From positions 1,727,399 to 1,791,398 of the forward strand of contig NZ_JAGFPK010000001.1 in NCBI RefSeq assembly GCF_017599385.1: 64,000 nt of DNA, written 5' to 3'. Below the pieces are notes generated by a model. That model was not told where the DNA came from, did not search any database, and saw nothing but the letters and a program-made list of their open reading frames with translations. This DNA is from Ciceribacter sp. L1K22 (GTDB lineage: Bacteria > Pseudomonadota > Alphaproteobacteria > Rhizobiales > Rhizobiaceae). This document shows positions 21,297 through 30,615 of this stretch, piece after piece (within the stretch, counting starts at the first letter, position 1; every line of letters starts with the position of its first letter). A program made the translations under genes and the position numbers.

Positions 21297-22604
21297 ATGG
21301 GCGCTGAAGGCTCGGGCAATGGAGAGGGAGCGGCCGTCTCCGGCCGTGGCAGCAGGCCGTTTTCGGCTTTCGAGCGTATGGTGGCATGGCGCTATCTGCG
21401 TGCTCGTCGCAAGGAGGCGTTCATTTCCGTCATCGCCGGCTTCTCCTTTGTCGGCATCATGCTGGGTGTTGGAACGCTCATCATCGTGATGGCTGTGATG
21501 AACGGTTTCAGGACCGAGTTGATTTCGCGCATCCTTGGCATCAACGGCCATATGATCGTGCAGCCGATCGACCAGCCGTTTACCGACTATGCCGATCTCG
21601 CACAGAAATTCTCGGCCGTTCCCGGCGTGACCATGGCCTTGCCTCTGGTCGAGGGGCAGACGCTGGCCTCCGGCAAGATGGGCGCCGGGACTGGCGCACT
21701 GGTTCGTGGCATCAGGGCGGAAGACCTGATCAAGCTCAAGACGGTATCCGGGAACATCCGGGCCGGCGATATGGTTGGGTTCACGGCGGGGCAGGGCATT
21801 CTCGTAGGGTCCCGCATGGCCGCCGAGCTTGGCGTGACCGCCGGTGACATGATGACTCTGGTCTCGCCGGAAGGCGACGTCACGCCCCTTGGTGTCAATC
21901 CGCGCGTCAAATCCTATGCGATCTCGGGTGTCTTCGAGATCGGCATGTCGGAATACGACTCGACGATCATCTACATGCCGCTTGAAGAGTCGCAACTCTA
22001 CTTCAACGCTGATGGCTTGGTTCAGTCGATCGAGTTGTTCGTATCGAACCCCGACGCCGTCGATGAGTTGCGGCCGAAGATCGAGGAAGCGGCGGGGCGG
22101 CAGATCTTCATCACCGACTGGCGGCAGCGCAACCAGACTTTCTTCTCCGCCCTGCAGGTCGAGCGCAACGTCATGTTCATGATCCTGACCCTGATCGTCC
22201 TTGTCGCCGCGCTTAACATCATCTCAGGCCTAATCATGCTGGTGAAGGACAAGTCGAGCGATATCGCGATCCTGCGGACCATGGGCGCGCCGTCAGGCTC
22301 CGTCATGCGCATCTTCTTTATGACGGGTGCCGCCATCGGGATCACTGGCACGCTGGCCGGTGTCGTCCTTGGCGTCGTCGTCTGTCTGAACATCGAGTCG
22401 ATCCGGCAGTTCTTCTCGTGGATATCGGGAACGGTCCTGTTCGATCCCGAGCTTTATTTCCTCAGCCAGCTGCCAGCAGATATGAATGTCGGGGAGACCG
22501 TGTCAGTCGTCATCATGGCACTGACGCTCTCCTTCCTTGCGACCATTTTCCCCGCCTGGCGTGCCTCACGGCTCGATCCCGTGCAGGCTCTGCGCTACGA
22601 GTGA
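21297..22604 (+). CDS. lolC: Lipoprotein-releasing ABC transporter permease (LolC/LolE family)
   Basis: Inner-membrane subunit of the ABC complex that extracts lipoproteins from the inner membrane for delivery to LolA. The 435-residue product has the MacB-like topology: one helix near residues 42-68, a long periplasmic domain (about 70-285) and three C-terminal helices (about 290-430) with KDKSSDIAILRTMGAPSGSVMRIF in the coupling loop. Only one permease gene is present here, so it probably forms a homodimer, as in single-gene (LolF-type) systems. It is 12 bp upstream of lolD, and its start is preceded by GAGGAG. Confidence 0.93.
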   Translation: MGAEGSGNGEGAAVSGRGSRPFSAFERMVAWRYLRARRKEAFISVIAGFSFVGIMLGVGTLIIVMAVMNGFRTELISRILGINGHMIVQPIDQPFTDYADLAQKFSAVPGVTMALPLVEGQTLASGKMGAGTGALVRGIRAEDLIKLKTVSGNIRAGDMVGFTAGQGILVGSRMAAELGVTAGDMMTLVSPEGDVTPLGVNPRVKSYAISGVFEIGMSEYDSTIIYMPLEESQLYFNADGLVQSIELFVSNPDAVDELRPKIEEAAGRQIFITDWRQRNQTFFSALQVERNVMFMILTLIVLVAALNIISGLIMLVKDKSSDIAILRTMGAPSGSVMRIFFMTGAAIGITGTLAGVVLGVVVCLNIESIRQFFSWISGTVLFDPELYFLSQLPADMNVGETVSVVIMALTLSFLATIFPAWRASRLDPVQALRYE

Positions 22605-22616
22605 GGTGAACGGATC

Positions 22617-23327
22617 ATGGCGAACAAGAACAAGGTCCTTGCGCTCACGGGCATCGAAAGGCACTACGGTCAGGGCGAAACGACCCTGTCGATCCTGAAA
22701 GAAGCGAACTTCAGCCTGGAGGCTGGGGAAACGGTGGCGCTTGTCGCTCCGTCGGGAACCGGAAAGTCGACACTCCTGCATCTGGCCGGGTTGCTGGAGC
22801 ATCCCGATGCTGGCGAAGTCTGGATCGGCGGCACCGCCTGCGGCGGCTTGCCGGACGAGAAGAGGACGGCGATCCGGCGCAACAGCGTGGGCTTCGTCTA
22901 CCAGTTCCACCACCTGCTTCCGGAATTTTCGGCGCTCGAAAATATCATGATGCCGCAGCTGATCGCTGGCCTCTCCATGAAGGAGGCGAGCGAACGGGCC
23001 CGCCAATTGTTGGACTACATGCGCATCGGCCACCGCGCCGATCATCGTCCGGCGGAACTGTCCGGTGGCGAACAGCAGCGCGTGGCGATCGCCCGTGCCG
23101 TGGCCAACGCACCACTGGTGCTTCTGGCCGACGAACCGACCGGCAATCTTGATCCGGAAACGGCGAGCTACGTTTTCTCCGCCCTTGAGGCGCTGGTGCG
23201 ACAGTCGGGACTGTCCGCTCTCATCGCCACGCACAACCACGACCTTGCTTCACGCATGGATCGCTGCGTTACTCTGCGCGAAGGCAAGATCATCGATTAC
23301 GATCCGCGTAAGCCGGTCCAGCCCTGA
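22617..23327 (+). CDS. lolD: Lipoprotein-releasing ABC transporter ATPase
   Basis: ATP-binding subunit that powers lipoprotein release together with the adjacent permease. The 236-residue product has Walker A (APSGTGKST), Q-loop ([11 protein letters not shown]), ABC signature ([14 protein letters not shown]), Walker B ([11 protein letters not shown]) and the H-loop (ATHNHDLA). The FHHLLPEF sequence is typical of the LolD/MacB subfamily. It ends the proS-lolCD cluster. Confidence 0.95.
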   Translation: MANKNKVLALTGIERHYGQGETTLSILKEANFSLEAGETVALVAPSGTGKSTLLHLAGLLEHPDAGEVWIGGTACGGLPDEKRTAIRRNSVGFVYQFHHLLPEFSALENIMMPQLIAGLSMKEASERARQLLDYMRIGHRADHRPAELSGGEQQRVAIARAVANAPLVLLADEPTGNLDPETASYVFSALEALVRQSGLSALIATHNHDLASRMDRCVTLREGKIIDYDPRKPVQP

Positions 23328-23388
23328 CGAAAAGAAAGCCGGGCAAGCGGATATCCGAGCCGCACTGATGCCCACGGCGGCGCGAAGC

Positions 23389-23437
23389 GAAAACATCGAT
23401 CTCCAGGCGAGATCGATGTGAGAAGATCAATGTTTTC
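23389..23437 (+). promoter_or_regulatory. Two-state hairpin between lolD and the 28-codon gene
   Basis: The left arm GAAAACATCGATCT (23389-23402) can pair with a proximal arm (23409-23419, 11 perfect pairs through GAGATCGATGT, 5-nt loop) or with a distal arm AGATCAATGTTTTC (23424-23437, 13 of 14 pairs). The two pairings exclude each other. It could act as an attenuator or as a transcript end for lolD; no strong U-run follows the proximal hairpin. Confidence 0.5.
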
Positions 23438-23477
23438 AGAACGTTACCAACCGACCTAGTGGGGCGTCTCTCCAGGC

Positions 23478-23506
23478 TTGACATTGGCACAAAAAGAGAA
23501 CAAAAT
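23478..23506 (+). promoter_or_regulatory. Putative sigma-70 promoter for the small peptide gene and possibly dnaE
   Basis: A perfect -35 hexamer TTGACA at 23478-23483 is followed after 17 bp by a weak -10, CAAAAT at 23501-23506, in a locally A-rich stretch. Transcription would start near 23513, about 20 nt before the 28-codon gene. Spacing is ideal, but the -10 box matches the consensus only partly. Confidence 0.45.
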
Positions 23507-23533
23507 AAAAACATAAAGAGTAAGGAGAGAGAC

Positions 23534-23620
23534 ATGACGGAAGTACTTCGTGATATCGCCGCATTCGCCTCAATCTGCATGTTTGTTGGCAGCTTCTCAG
23601 TCCTGATGCTCGCGCTTTGA
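23534..23620 (+). CDS. 28-residue hydrophobic peptide gene
   Basis: Encodes MTEVLRDIAAFASICMFVGS followed by FSVLMLAL. It is a single predicted membrane helix after a short charged N-terminus. The ATG has an excellent ribosome-binding site (TAAGGAGAGA, proper spacing), better than that of most genes around it, and lies just after a putative promoter. It ends 121 bp before dnaE. Too short for routine gene callers. I know no function; small single-helix peptides often bind membrane complexes. Translation is plausible but not proven. Confidence 0.6.
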   Translation: MTEVLRDIAAFASICMFVGSFSVLMLAL

Positions 23621-23741
23621 TCCGGCATCGATAACAGCATTTCCGGTTGACCACCGGCCCATTCCGCTAATCTGCTCTGGACACCGGGCGCCGCTCGGTC
23701 GAAAATCCGCACCCTGAAGAAGAGTCGGAACGGGATGGATT

Positions 23742-26700
23742 ATGGCTGACGCGGTGACGGAAATTGCGGGTGGACGCGAACTCGCGAGATCACCGGGCTT
23801 TGTCCACCTGCGTGTCCACTCGGCCTATTCGCTGTTGGAAGGCGCGTTGCCGCTGAAGAAGATCCTGTCCAAGGCGGTGGGCGACGAACAGCCGGCGATT
23901 GCCGTTACGGATACCAATAACCTTTTCGTTGCCCTGGAGTTCTCCCAGAAGGCAAAGGACGAGGGGCTGCAGCCGATCATTGGCTGCCAGCTGTCGATCG
24001 ACATGGAAGACGTCGAGGACGACAAGCGCAATGGCATGAGCCGCTTGCCGGGCCTTGTGCTGTTGTCGGCGACGGCGGAAGGCTACGAGCGGCTGGTCGA
24101 CATCGTCAGCCGCGCGTATCTGGCGGGTGAGGGCGGTCACGCCGTTCATATGAAGTTGTCCTGGCTTGACGAGTTCGGGACTGACGGCCTGATCGCACTG
24201 ACAGGTGCGGCATCGGGACCAATCGATACTGTCATGAAGGACGGTTCGCGCGCGCTTGGCGAGCAGCGGCTCGTCAAGCTGAAGGAGCGCTTTGGCGACC
24301 GGCTTTACGTCGAACTCCAGCGTCATGGCGCCTATGATCGTCAGCACGAGCGTCGAATGGTCGAACTCGCCTACAAACATGACATACCGCTTGTTGCCAC
24401 CAACGAGGCCTTCTTCCCCACTCGCGACGATTTCGATGCCCACGACGCGCTGATGGCGGTCGCCCACAATGCGATCGTGTCGGACGACAGCCGCTTTCGC
24501 TTGACCCCTGATCACTACCTGAAGAGCCGCGCCGAGATGTGCGCGCTGTTCGCGGACCTGCCGGAGGCCTTGCAGAACACGATCGAAATCGCCCGCCGTT
24601 GCTCGTTCATCCTGGATACTCGCAAGCCGATTCTGCCGCGGTTCACCGGCGGCGCCACCGATGGCGAGGAGGCTGAGCGGGCGGAGGCGCTGGAGCTTCG
24701 CCGGCAGGCGGAAGAGGGACTCGATAATCGGCTCGCCGCCCTTGGCATGTCTCCCGGATATGAGGAGAAGGATTACCGGGAGCGTCTGGAATTCGAACTG
24801 AGCGTCATCGAACGCATGAAGTTCCCGGGCTACTTCCTGATCGTTGCCGACTTCATTAAATGGGCCAAGCAGCATGACATCCCCGTCGGCCCCGGCCGCG
24901 GATCCGGTGCGGGGTCGCTCGTTGCGTATGCCCTGACGATCACGGACGTTGACCCCTTGCGGTTCTCGCTGCTGTTCGAGCGCTTTCTCAATCCGGAACG
25001 CGTGTCGATGCCGGACTTCGACATCGACTTCTGCCAGGACCGGCGCGAGGAGGTCATCCGCTACGTTCAGCAGAAGTATGGTCGCGATCAGGTTGCGCAG
25101 ATCATCACCTTCGGTTCGCTTCAGGCTCGTGCTGCGCTCCGCGACGTCGGCCGCGTGCTGGAAATGCCGTACGGTCAGGTCGACAAGATCTGCAAGCTTG
25201 TGCCCAACAATCCGGCCAATCCAACACCACTCTCGAAAGCGATCGAGGAAGAGCCAAAGCTGCAGGAGGCGGCGGAGGAAGAACCCGTCGTCGCGCGCCT
25301 GCTCGACATTGCGCAGAAGATCGAGGGTCTCTACCGACACGCGTCGACGCATGCTGCCGGCATCGTGATCGGGGACCGGCCGCTGTCGAAGCTGGTGCCA
25401 ATGTATCGCGATCCGCGGTCCGACATGCCCGTCACCCAGTTCAACATGAAATGGGTCGAGCAGGCCGGGCTGGTCAAATTCGACTTCCTCGGCCTCAAGA
25501 CGTTGACGGTTCTGAAGACGGCCGTGGATTTCGTGAGGCGGAACAAGGGGATCGAGGTCGATCTTGCAGCGATTCCGCTCGATGACCAGAAGACCTACGA
25601 GATGCTGTCGCGCGGCGAGACCGTCGGCGTGTTCCAGGTGGAAAGTGCCGGCATGCGCAAGGCACTCATCGGCATGCGCCCCGACTGCATCGAGGATATC
25701 ATCGCTCTCGTGGCGCTTTACCGCCCCGGCCCGATGGAGAACATCCCGGTCTACAACGCCCGCAAGCACGGCGAGGAAGAGATCGAATCCATCCATCCGA
25801 AGATCGATTATCTTCTGAAGGAAACCCAGGGCGTTATCGTCTACCAGGAACAGGTGATGCAGATCGCCCAGGTCTTGTCGGGCTACTCGCTCGGCGAGGC
25901 CGATCTGCTTCGTCGCGCCATGGGTAAGAAGATCAAGGAGGAGATGGACAAGCAGCGGGCCCGCTTCGTCGATGGTGCGGTCAAGAACGGCGTGTCCAAG
26001 CCGCAGGCTGACCTGATCTTCGACCTGCTCGCCAAGTTTGCCAACTACGGCTTCAACAAGTCGCACGCTGCGGCCTACGCGATCGTCTCCTATCAGACGG
26101 CCTATATGAAGGCGCACCACCCGGTCGAGTTCCTCGCCGCGTCCATGACCTACGATATGGCCAACACTGAAAAGCTGAACGATTTCCGACAGGACGCGAA
26201 CCGCCTTGGCATCAAGGTCGTGCCGCCCTCCGTGCAGACATCGTTCCGGCGCTTCGAGCCCGGGGATAACTGCATCTTCTACGCGCTAGCGGCGATCAAG
26301 GGTGTCGGTGAATCGGCAGTGGAGCATATCGTCGAGGTGCGCGGCGACAAACCCTTCGACAGCATTGAGGACTTCTGCCTGCGTATTGACCCCAAGCAGG
26401 TCAACCGTCGGGTTTTCGAAAGCCTGATCGCGGCAGGCGCGTTTGACTGTTTCGGCCGTGACCGTACCGAATTGGTGACGGGTCTCGATCGCATCATCGG
26501 CTATGCGCAGAAAGCCCAGGAGGACAAGGTCAGCGGCCAATCGGATATGTTCGGCGCCGGTGCCGCGTCCGGACCGGAAAAGATCGCCTTCCCGCAGTTC
26601 ATGCCGGCGCTTGCCTCGGAAAAGCTGCTGCGGGAATTCCAGGTCCTCGGCTTCTATCTCTCCGCTCATCCGCTTGATGCCTATCGCGCGGTTCTGGAAA

Positions 26701-27233
26701 AGATGCGCGTTCAGACCTTCGCCGACTTCTCCGCCGCCGTGAAGCAGGGCGCTACCGCCGGACGCCTTGCCGGCACGGTGACGGGAAGGCAGGAGCGCAA
26801 GACACGGACTGGCAACAAGATGGGGATCGTTACCTTCTCCGATGCCTCTGGCCAGTTCGAGGCAGTGCTGTTTTCAGAGGCGCTCAACCAGTACCGCGAC
26901 ATGTTAGAGGCCGGAAAGTCGCTGGTGATCACCGTGCAGGCGGACGAGCGCCCTGAAGGGATCGGCCTCCGCATCCAGACCGTCCAGTCTCTTGAGGAGA
27001 AGTCGGTCCAGATGCAGAAGGCGCTGCGGATCTACGTTCGCGATTCCGGGCCTTTGAAGTCGGTGGCTACGCATCTCAACGCCAAGGGCGATGGTCTCGT
27101 ATCGTTCATCGTCATCAAGGATGAGGGTCGGCGGGAGATCGAGGTGGAACTCACCGAAAAGTATCGCATCACGCCGGACATCGCCGCGGCACTGCGCTCG
27201 GCGCCCGGAGTCATCGACGTCGAACTGGTCTAA
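23742..27233 (+). CDS. dnaE: DNA polymerase III alpha subunit
   Basis: Replicative DNA polymerase catalytic subunit. The 1163-residue product begins with a PHP domain (VHLRVHSAYSLLEGALPLKK), then the polymerase core with GPGRGSGAGSLVAYAL and the catalytic aspartates in MPDFDIDFCQDRR, YRPGPMENIPVY and GYNFNKSHAAAYA-type finger motifs. C-terminal helix-hairpin-helix and OB-fold domains follow (about 850-1060). Length and motifs fit DnaE1, not the error-prone DnaE2, and no imuA/imuB genes are near. The start is preceded by a moderate GGAACGGGA. Confidence 0.96.
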   Translation: MADAVTEIAGGRELARSPGFVHLRVHSAYSLLEGALPLKKILSKAVGDEQPAIAVTDTNNLFVALEFSQKAKDEGLQPIIGCQLSIDMEDVEDDKRNGMSRLPGLVLLSATAEGYERLVDIVSRAYLAGEGGHAVHMKLSWLDEFGTDGLIALTGAASGPIDTVMKDGSRALGEQRLVKLKERFGDRLYVELQRHGAYDRQHERRMVELAYKHDIPLVATNEAFFPTRDDFDAHDALMAVAHNAIVSDDSRFRLTPDHYLKSRAEMCALFADLPEALQNTIEIARRCSFILDTRKPILPRFTGGATDGEEAERAEALELRRQAEEGLDNRLAALGMSPGYEEKDYRERLEFELSVIERMKFPGYFLIVADFIKWAKQHDIPVGPGRGSGAGSLVAYALTITDVDPLRFSLLFERFLNPERVSMPDFDIDFCQDRREEVIRYVQQKYGRDQVAQIITFGSLQARAALRDVGRVLEMPYGQVDKICKLVPNNPANPTPLSKAIEEEPKLQEAAEEEPVVARLLDIAQKIEGLYRHASTHAAGIVIGDRPLSKLVPMYRDPRSDMPVTQFNMKWVEQAGLVKFDFLGLKTLTVLKTAVDFVRRNKGIEVDLAAIPLDDQKTYEMLSRGETVGVFQVESAGMRKALIGMRPDCIEDIIALVALYRPGPMENIPVYNARKHGEEEIESIHPKIDYLLKETQGVIVYQEQVMQIAQVLSGYSLGEADLLRRAMGKKIKEEMDKQRARFVDGAVKNGVSKPQADLIFDLLAKFANYGFNKSHAAAYAIVSYQTAYMKAHHPVEFLAASMTYDMANTEKLNDFRQDANRLGIKVVPPSVQTSFRRFEPGDNCIFYALAAIKGVGESAVEHIVEVRGDKPFDSIEDFCLRIDPKQVNRRVFESLIAAGAFDCFGRDRTELVTGLDRIIGYAQKAQEDKVSGQSDMFGAGAASGPEKIAFPQFMPALASEKLLREFQVLGFYLSAHPLDAYRAVLEKMRVQTFADFSAAVKQGATAGRLAGTVTGRQERKTRTGNKMGIVTFSDASGQFEAVLFSEALNQYRDMLEAGKSLVITVQADERPEGIGLRIQTVQSLEEKSVQMQKALRIYVRDSGPLKSVATHLNAKGDGLVSFIVIKDEGRREIEVELTEKYRITPDIAAALRSAPGVIDVELV

Positions 27234-27248
27234 TGGCGCTCCTCGCCA

Positions 27249-28487
27249 TCAAGCACGGGGCGTAGCACGCGTGATCGTTATGAAATCGGTCCCAAGGCCG
27301 GTCTCGCGCGTATCGCTGACGTCCGAAATGGTGATGGAAGTTCCCTCATCCAGAAGATGCGCGATCTTCTGGCGAATATCGTCCGGTATAGTCACTCGAT
27401 CGAGCGCGCCCTGCAGGCTGTCAGGAGCGGCATCCGCATCGATTTCAAGACGTTCGCGGGTTGCGGGCGCCAGATGGTTGTCGAGCGTGACACCATGCCA
27501 GTCGGCCTTGCCGCTGAAGCGATTGACGTGCGTAGCTTCCAGGAAGTGCGTACCAAGCGGCTTCCCGGGATCGTCAATGGATATCGGGGCTTCAAACAGT
27601 GGTTTGAACTTTTGCCGCACGAGGATTTGACCGGTCGGCGGCTTGCCTTTGCCGGCTGCTGCGTAAATCGAGTCTATGAATTCGTCCGACAATATGTCGC
27701 CGGCGGCCGGTAGTTGTTTGCTCTCCTTATAAGCCTTGACTGCAGCGATAGTTCGGCTGCCGAGCTGGCCGTCCTGGTCGCCTGCATCGAAACCGAGAGC
27801 ATTGAGCATTGCCTGTACGTCCATCACCGTTTCACGATGATCGCGACGGGTGATGAGGATGCGCAGCGGTGGAAGCGCCTCGATGGCGACGGTCGCTGTT
27901 GCCCCAAGTTTCGGTTGAACGTCCGCCACAGCCACCTCGACAGGCTCGGTGCCGGCCTCGAAAGTCGCCGGTCGCATCTCGGCATCCGACAGCAGCACGC
28001 CGTCGGCAGCGGGAATCTCCGGTTTGAAAAGCGTTGGATGAGCGATGGCCTGTGGCGTTACGGGCTCGTCGGTAATGATCACATGCGCGCCGCGCTCTGT
28101 CATCTGGAAAAGAGCTTTTGCAAATGCGCCTGGCAGGCGGACGCAGCCGTGCGACGCTGGATAGTTCGGAACGCTGCTGGATTCGTGAAGCGCTACACCC
28201 GACCAGGTGATCCGCTGCATCCAAGGCATCGGAGCGTTCGAGTAGAGGTTTGACTCGTGGTATTTGCGCTTCTCCAGGATCGAGAAGATACCCGACGGCG
28301 TCGTGTGACCAGCCTTGCCGGTCGATACGTTCGATGTCGCAACGATCTCATCCCCGTCGTAGACCGCCAGCGACTGGGTCTTTTTCGAAACGTAGATTTG
28401 CAGCGTTTCTCCGTCTCCGGCCCACGCGGCAGACGACAGCATCAGCGCGGTAAATACGCCGAGGGATACGGAGAAAGACTTGCTCAT
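27249..28487 (-). CDS. Exported L,D-transpeptidase with peptidoglycan-binding domain
   Basis: YkuD-type enzyme that would form 3-3 cross-links in peptidoglycan or anchor proteins to it. A signal peptide (MSKSFSVSLGVFTALMLSSA, cleavage after AWA) is followed by the YkuD domain (about 30-145) with the catalytic motif SHGCVRLPG and an upstream conserved His (ALHESS). A peptidoglycan_binding_1-like repeat (about 225-265, VQAMLNALGFDAGDQDGQLG) follows, then a C-terminal domain of about 140 residues of unknown role. ATG 28487 has AAGGA upstream; a TTG seven codons earlier is possible. It is convergent with dnaE, leaving only 15 bp between the stops. Confidence 0.9.
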   Translation of the reverse strand: MSKSFSVSLGVFTALMLSSAAWAGDGETLQIYVSKKTQSLAVYDGDEIVATSNVSTGKAGHTTPSGIFSILEKRKYHESNLYSNAPMPWMQRITWSGVALHESSSVPNYPASHGCVRLPGAFAKALFQMTERGAHVIITDEPVTPQAIAHPTLFKPEIPAADGVLLSDAEMRPATFEAGTEPVEVAVADVQPKLGATATVAIEALPPLRILITRRDHRETVMDVQAMLNALGFDAGDQDGQLGSRTIAAVKAYKESKQLPAAGDILSDEFIDSIYAAAGKGKPPTGQILVRQKFKPLFEAPISIDDPGKPLGTHFLEATHVNRFSGKADWHGVTLDNHLAPATRERLEIDADAAPDSLQGALDRVTIPDDIRQKIAHLLDEGTSITISDVSDTRETGLGTDFITITRATPRA

Positions 28488-28581
28488 GGGCGCGTGATCC
28501 TTACGCAATACTGGATTTCCCTAAAATAAATGCACAAGTTTAAGGAAAGCTTGAAGTGCCACAGGGATCACATAGTCGTGT

Positions 28582-29880
28582 TCAAGCCGATCCGGGACGC
28601 GGCTTTGCGGGGAAGGTATAACCCGTCTGAACGGTACCCTTGCCGAATTTTTCCCTAAGCTTGTCCATGGCGGCCTCCGCTGCCGCGCGTCGACCTGCTT
28701 GCGGGTCGACCAGGTCGGGCGGGTCAGCTTTCCGCGCGTCCGTCAGATCCGTGACACCGATGCCGATCAGGCGAAACTTGGTTCCGTCGAGCTCCCGCTC
28801 AAGCAGCGAAAGGCCGGTGCGGAATATCCGGTCCGCAAGTTGGGTCGGGTCCTCCAGCCGGCGATTGCGGGTTCGTGACTTGAAATCGCTTGTCTTGAGT
28901 TTCAGGACCACCGTATGTCCCGCCACCTCGCTCCGTTTCATCCGCCAGGCGACTTTCTCGGAGAGGCTCCGCAGATGCGCTACCAATTCGTCGCGGCTTG
29001 AGATGTCGTCAAAAAACGTCGTCTCGGAGGAAACGCTCTTCGCCGGTTCGTTTGGATGGACCTCCCGCTCGTCGATCCCCCGAGCAAGGCGAAACAGCCG
29101 TTGCCCGATCGAGCCGTAGCGTCGCATAAGGTCGCTCTCTTCCATCGTTTGCAACTGTCCTATGGTCCGGATCCCATCTCTCTCCAGCGTCGAGGCAAAG
29201 GCCTTGCCCACGCCCCAGATCGTCGTGACCGGCCGGTCGGCGAGGAAGGAAACGGCTTCGGCGCGGCCGATGACGGAAAAGCCGCGAGGCTTGCGCAGGT
29301 CCGAGGCGACCTTCGCAAGAAACTTGCAGTAAGATAGTCCGACGGAAATCGTGATTCCGATTTCCGTTTCGACGCGGCGAGCGAAACGGGCGAGCACGCG
29401 CGCGGGCGTTTCGTGATGCAGCAGCTCGGTACCTTTTAGCTCCAGAAAGGCTTCGTCGATCGACAATGGCTGCACGAGCGGAGTAAGTTCCAGCATCAGC
29501 TGCCGCACCTCGCGCCCGACCCTCACATACTTCTCCATATCGGGGCGGATTACGATGGCCTCCGGACACGCTTCGAGAGCCTTGAACATCGGCATCGCCG
29601 AGCGAACGCCGTGAATGCGGGCAATGTAACAGGCCGTCGACACCACGCCTCGCTTGCCGCCGCCGATGATGACGGGTTTATCCGCGAGCTCAGGATTGTC
29701 GCGCTTTTCCACGGACGCATAGAACGCGTCGCAATCGATATGGGCGAGTGTGAGTTCATGAAGCTCCGGATGATGCACAAGCCGGGGACTACCACAGGCC
29801 ACACATCGCCGCCGCTCGGCCGGCTGCGGCGTCAGACAGTCGCGGCAAAAGCCCGAAGGCGGGTGGTCGTTGGCGGTCAT
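28582..29880 (-). CDS. dinB: DNA polymerase IV (Y family) with N-terminal zinc ribbon
   Basis: Translesion DNA polymerase. The 432-residue protein has an N-terminal extension with two CxxC pairs (CRDC and CVACGS, about 13-35), likely a zinc ribbon found in rhizobial DinB. The catalytic core follows with [12 protein letters not shown], the steric and Tyr region, and [10 protein letters not shown] carrying the second acidic pair, then the thumb ([18 protein letters not shown]) and little-finger domains to about 410. ATG 29880 directly follows a perfect alphaproteobacterial LexA box, so it should be SOS-induced. An upstream in-frame start would place the box inside the gene and is rejected. Confidence 0.95.
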   Translation of the reverse strand: MTANDHPPSGFCRDCLTPQPAERRRCVACGSPRLVHHPELHELTLAHIDCDAFYASVEKRDNPELADKPVIIGGGKRGVVSTACYIARIHGVRSAMPMFKALEACPEAIVIRPDMEKYVRVGREVRQLMLELTPLVQPLSIDEAFLELKGTELLHHETPARVLARFARRVETEIGITISVGLSYCKFLAKVASDLRKPRGFSVIGRAEAVSFLADRPVTTIWGVGKAFASTLERDGIRTIGQLQTMEESDLMRRYGSIGQRLFRLARGIDEREVHPNEPAKSVSSETTFFDDISSRDELVAHLRSLSEKVAWRMKRSEVAGHTVVLKLKTSDFKSRTRNRRLEDPTQLADRIFRTGLSLLERELDGTKFRLIGIGVTDLTDARKADPPDLVDPQAGRRAAAEAAMDKLREKFGKGTVQTGYTFPAKPRPGSA

Positions 29881-29884
29881 GGCG

Positions 29885-29899
29885 GAACAAAAGTTGAAC
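29885..29899 (-). promoter_or_regulatory. LexA (SOS) box at dinB
   Basis: On the minus strand this reads GTTCAACTTTTGTTC, a perfect match to the alphaproteobacterial LexA site GTTC-N7-GTTC. Upstream on the same strand are a -35-like TTGTCT (29929-29934) and, 17 bp later, a weak -10 TAAGGT (29906-29911), which would place the transcript start at the edge of the box. The box ends 4 bp before the dinB ATG, implying a very short leader. Confidence 0.85.
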
Positions 29900-29964
29900 G
29901 CCGCCACCTTAAGCGCTAGCCTCGGCTGAGACAAGCGGGAGATTCTCCCCGTCGCCAAACGTTG

Positions 29965-30615
29965 TCAGCAGGAGGTGGCTGCCAGGTGCATGCGAATGAT
30001 CTTCTCGGCATCCCGCCAGTCGGCCGCACGTGTGGCGATCGCAGGCGTTGCGGGAGCAAAGACGTGGATGTCGGACACCGGCTGAAGGTGAACCAGCATA
30101 CAGTCCTCGACATGCGAGCCGACGGAGGACAGATTGTGGACCATGTCGTCGACGAACGCGATCGGCAAGTCGGGGTTTCGGCGCAGCAGCCGGACCAGCG
30201 GTCCTTTCGCTTCCTCCGTGGCGATGAGCGGCTGATTGAACCCATGACGGTCGAGCAGCCGGCGTCGCTGGTCGAAATGCCTGTAGGGCATGGCCGTCAG
30301 AAAAACGACCTCGGCATGGGCCGAAAGCCCCGAAAGCGTCTCAAGCGCAAGGTCGGCCGGCGTTTGCCAGTTTGCCTGCTGGGCGAAGAACGCCTCGATC
30401 AGTTGCCGAACCGCACTCTCTTCGAGCGCCTCTCCATCGGCTTCCCGGACGATGTTTCCCGTCAGCCGAAAGGACCGGGCCACCAGCCGATAGTCACGGG
30501 ACTGAAGGAAGCTCCGGAACGGATGAAGGAACTGCAACACGACGTCGTCCACATCGCAAACCACCAGTGGTCTGTCGCTCAGCTGGAGTGCGCGGATCGC
30601 CTCTTCTCCGGTCAT
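29965..30615 (-). CDS. HAD-superfamily hydrolase, unknown substrate
   Basis: A 216-residue protein with the haloacid dehalogenase motifs: motif I VVCDVDDVV (nucleophile Asp21 and Asp23), motif II hydrophobic stretch ending in Thr (VVFLTAMP), motif III Lys in EEAKGPLVRLL, and motif IV acidic pair in IAFVDDMVHNL. A helical cap lies between motifs I and II. A phosphatase role is likely; the substrate is unknown. ATG overlaps the DUF3572 stop (TGATG), so the two genes are translationally coupled. Confidence 0.85.
   Translation of the reverse strand: MTGEEAIRALQLSDRPLVVCDVDDVVLQFLHPFRSFLQSRDYRLVARSFRLTGNIVREADGEALEESAVRQLIEAFFAQQANWQTPADLALETLSGLSAHAEVVFLTAMPYRHFDQRRRLLDRHGFNQPLIATEEAKGPLVRLLRRNPDLPIAFVDDMVHNLSSVGSHVEDCMLVHLQPVSDIHVFAPATPAIATRAADWRDAEKIIRMHLAATSC

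Noticed and set aside
23498..23512. LexA-like site GAAC-N7-AAAC before the 28-codon gene and dnaE
   Set aside because: One base differs from GAAC-N7-GAAC in an A-rich tract that produces such matches by chance; DnaE1 is not an expected SOS gene.
23742..27233. dnaE read as the error-prone DnaE2 (ImuC)
   Set aside because: Length of 1163 residues and absence of imuA and imuB neighbours fit the replicative DnaE1 better.
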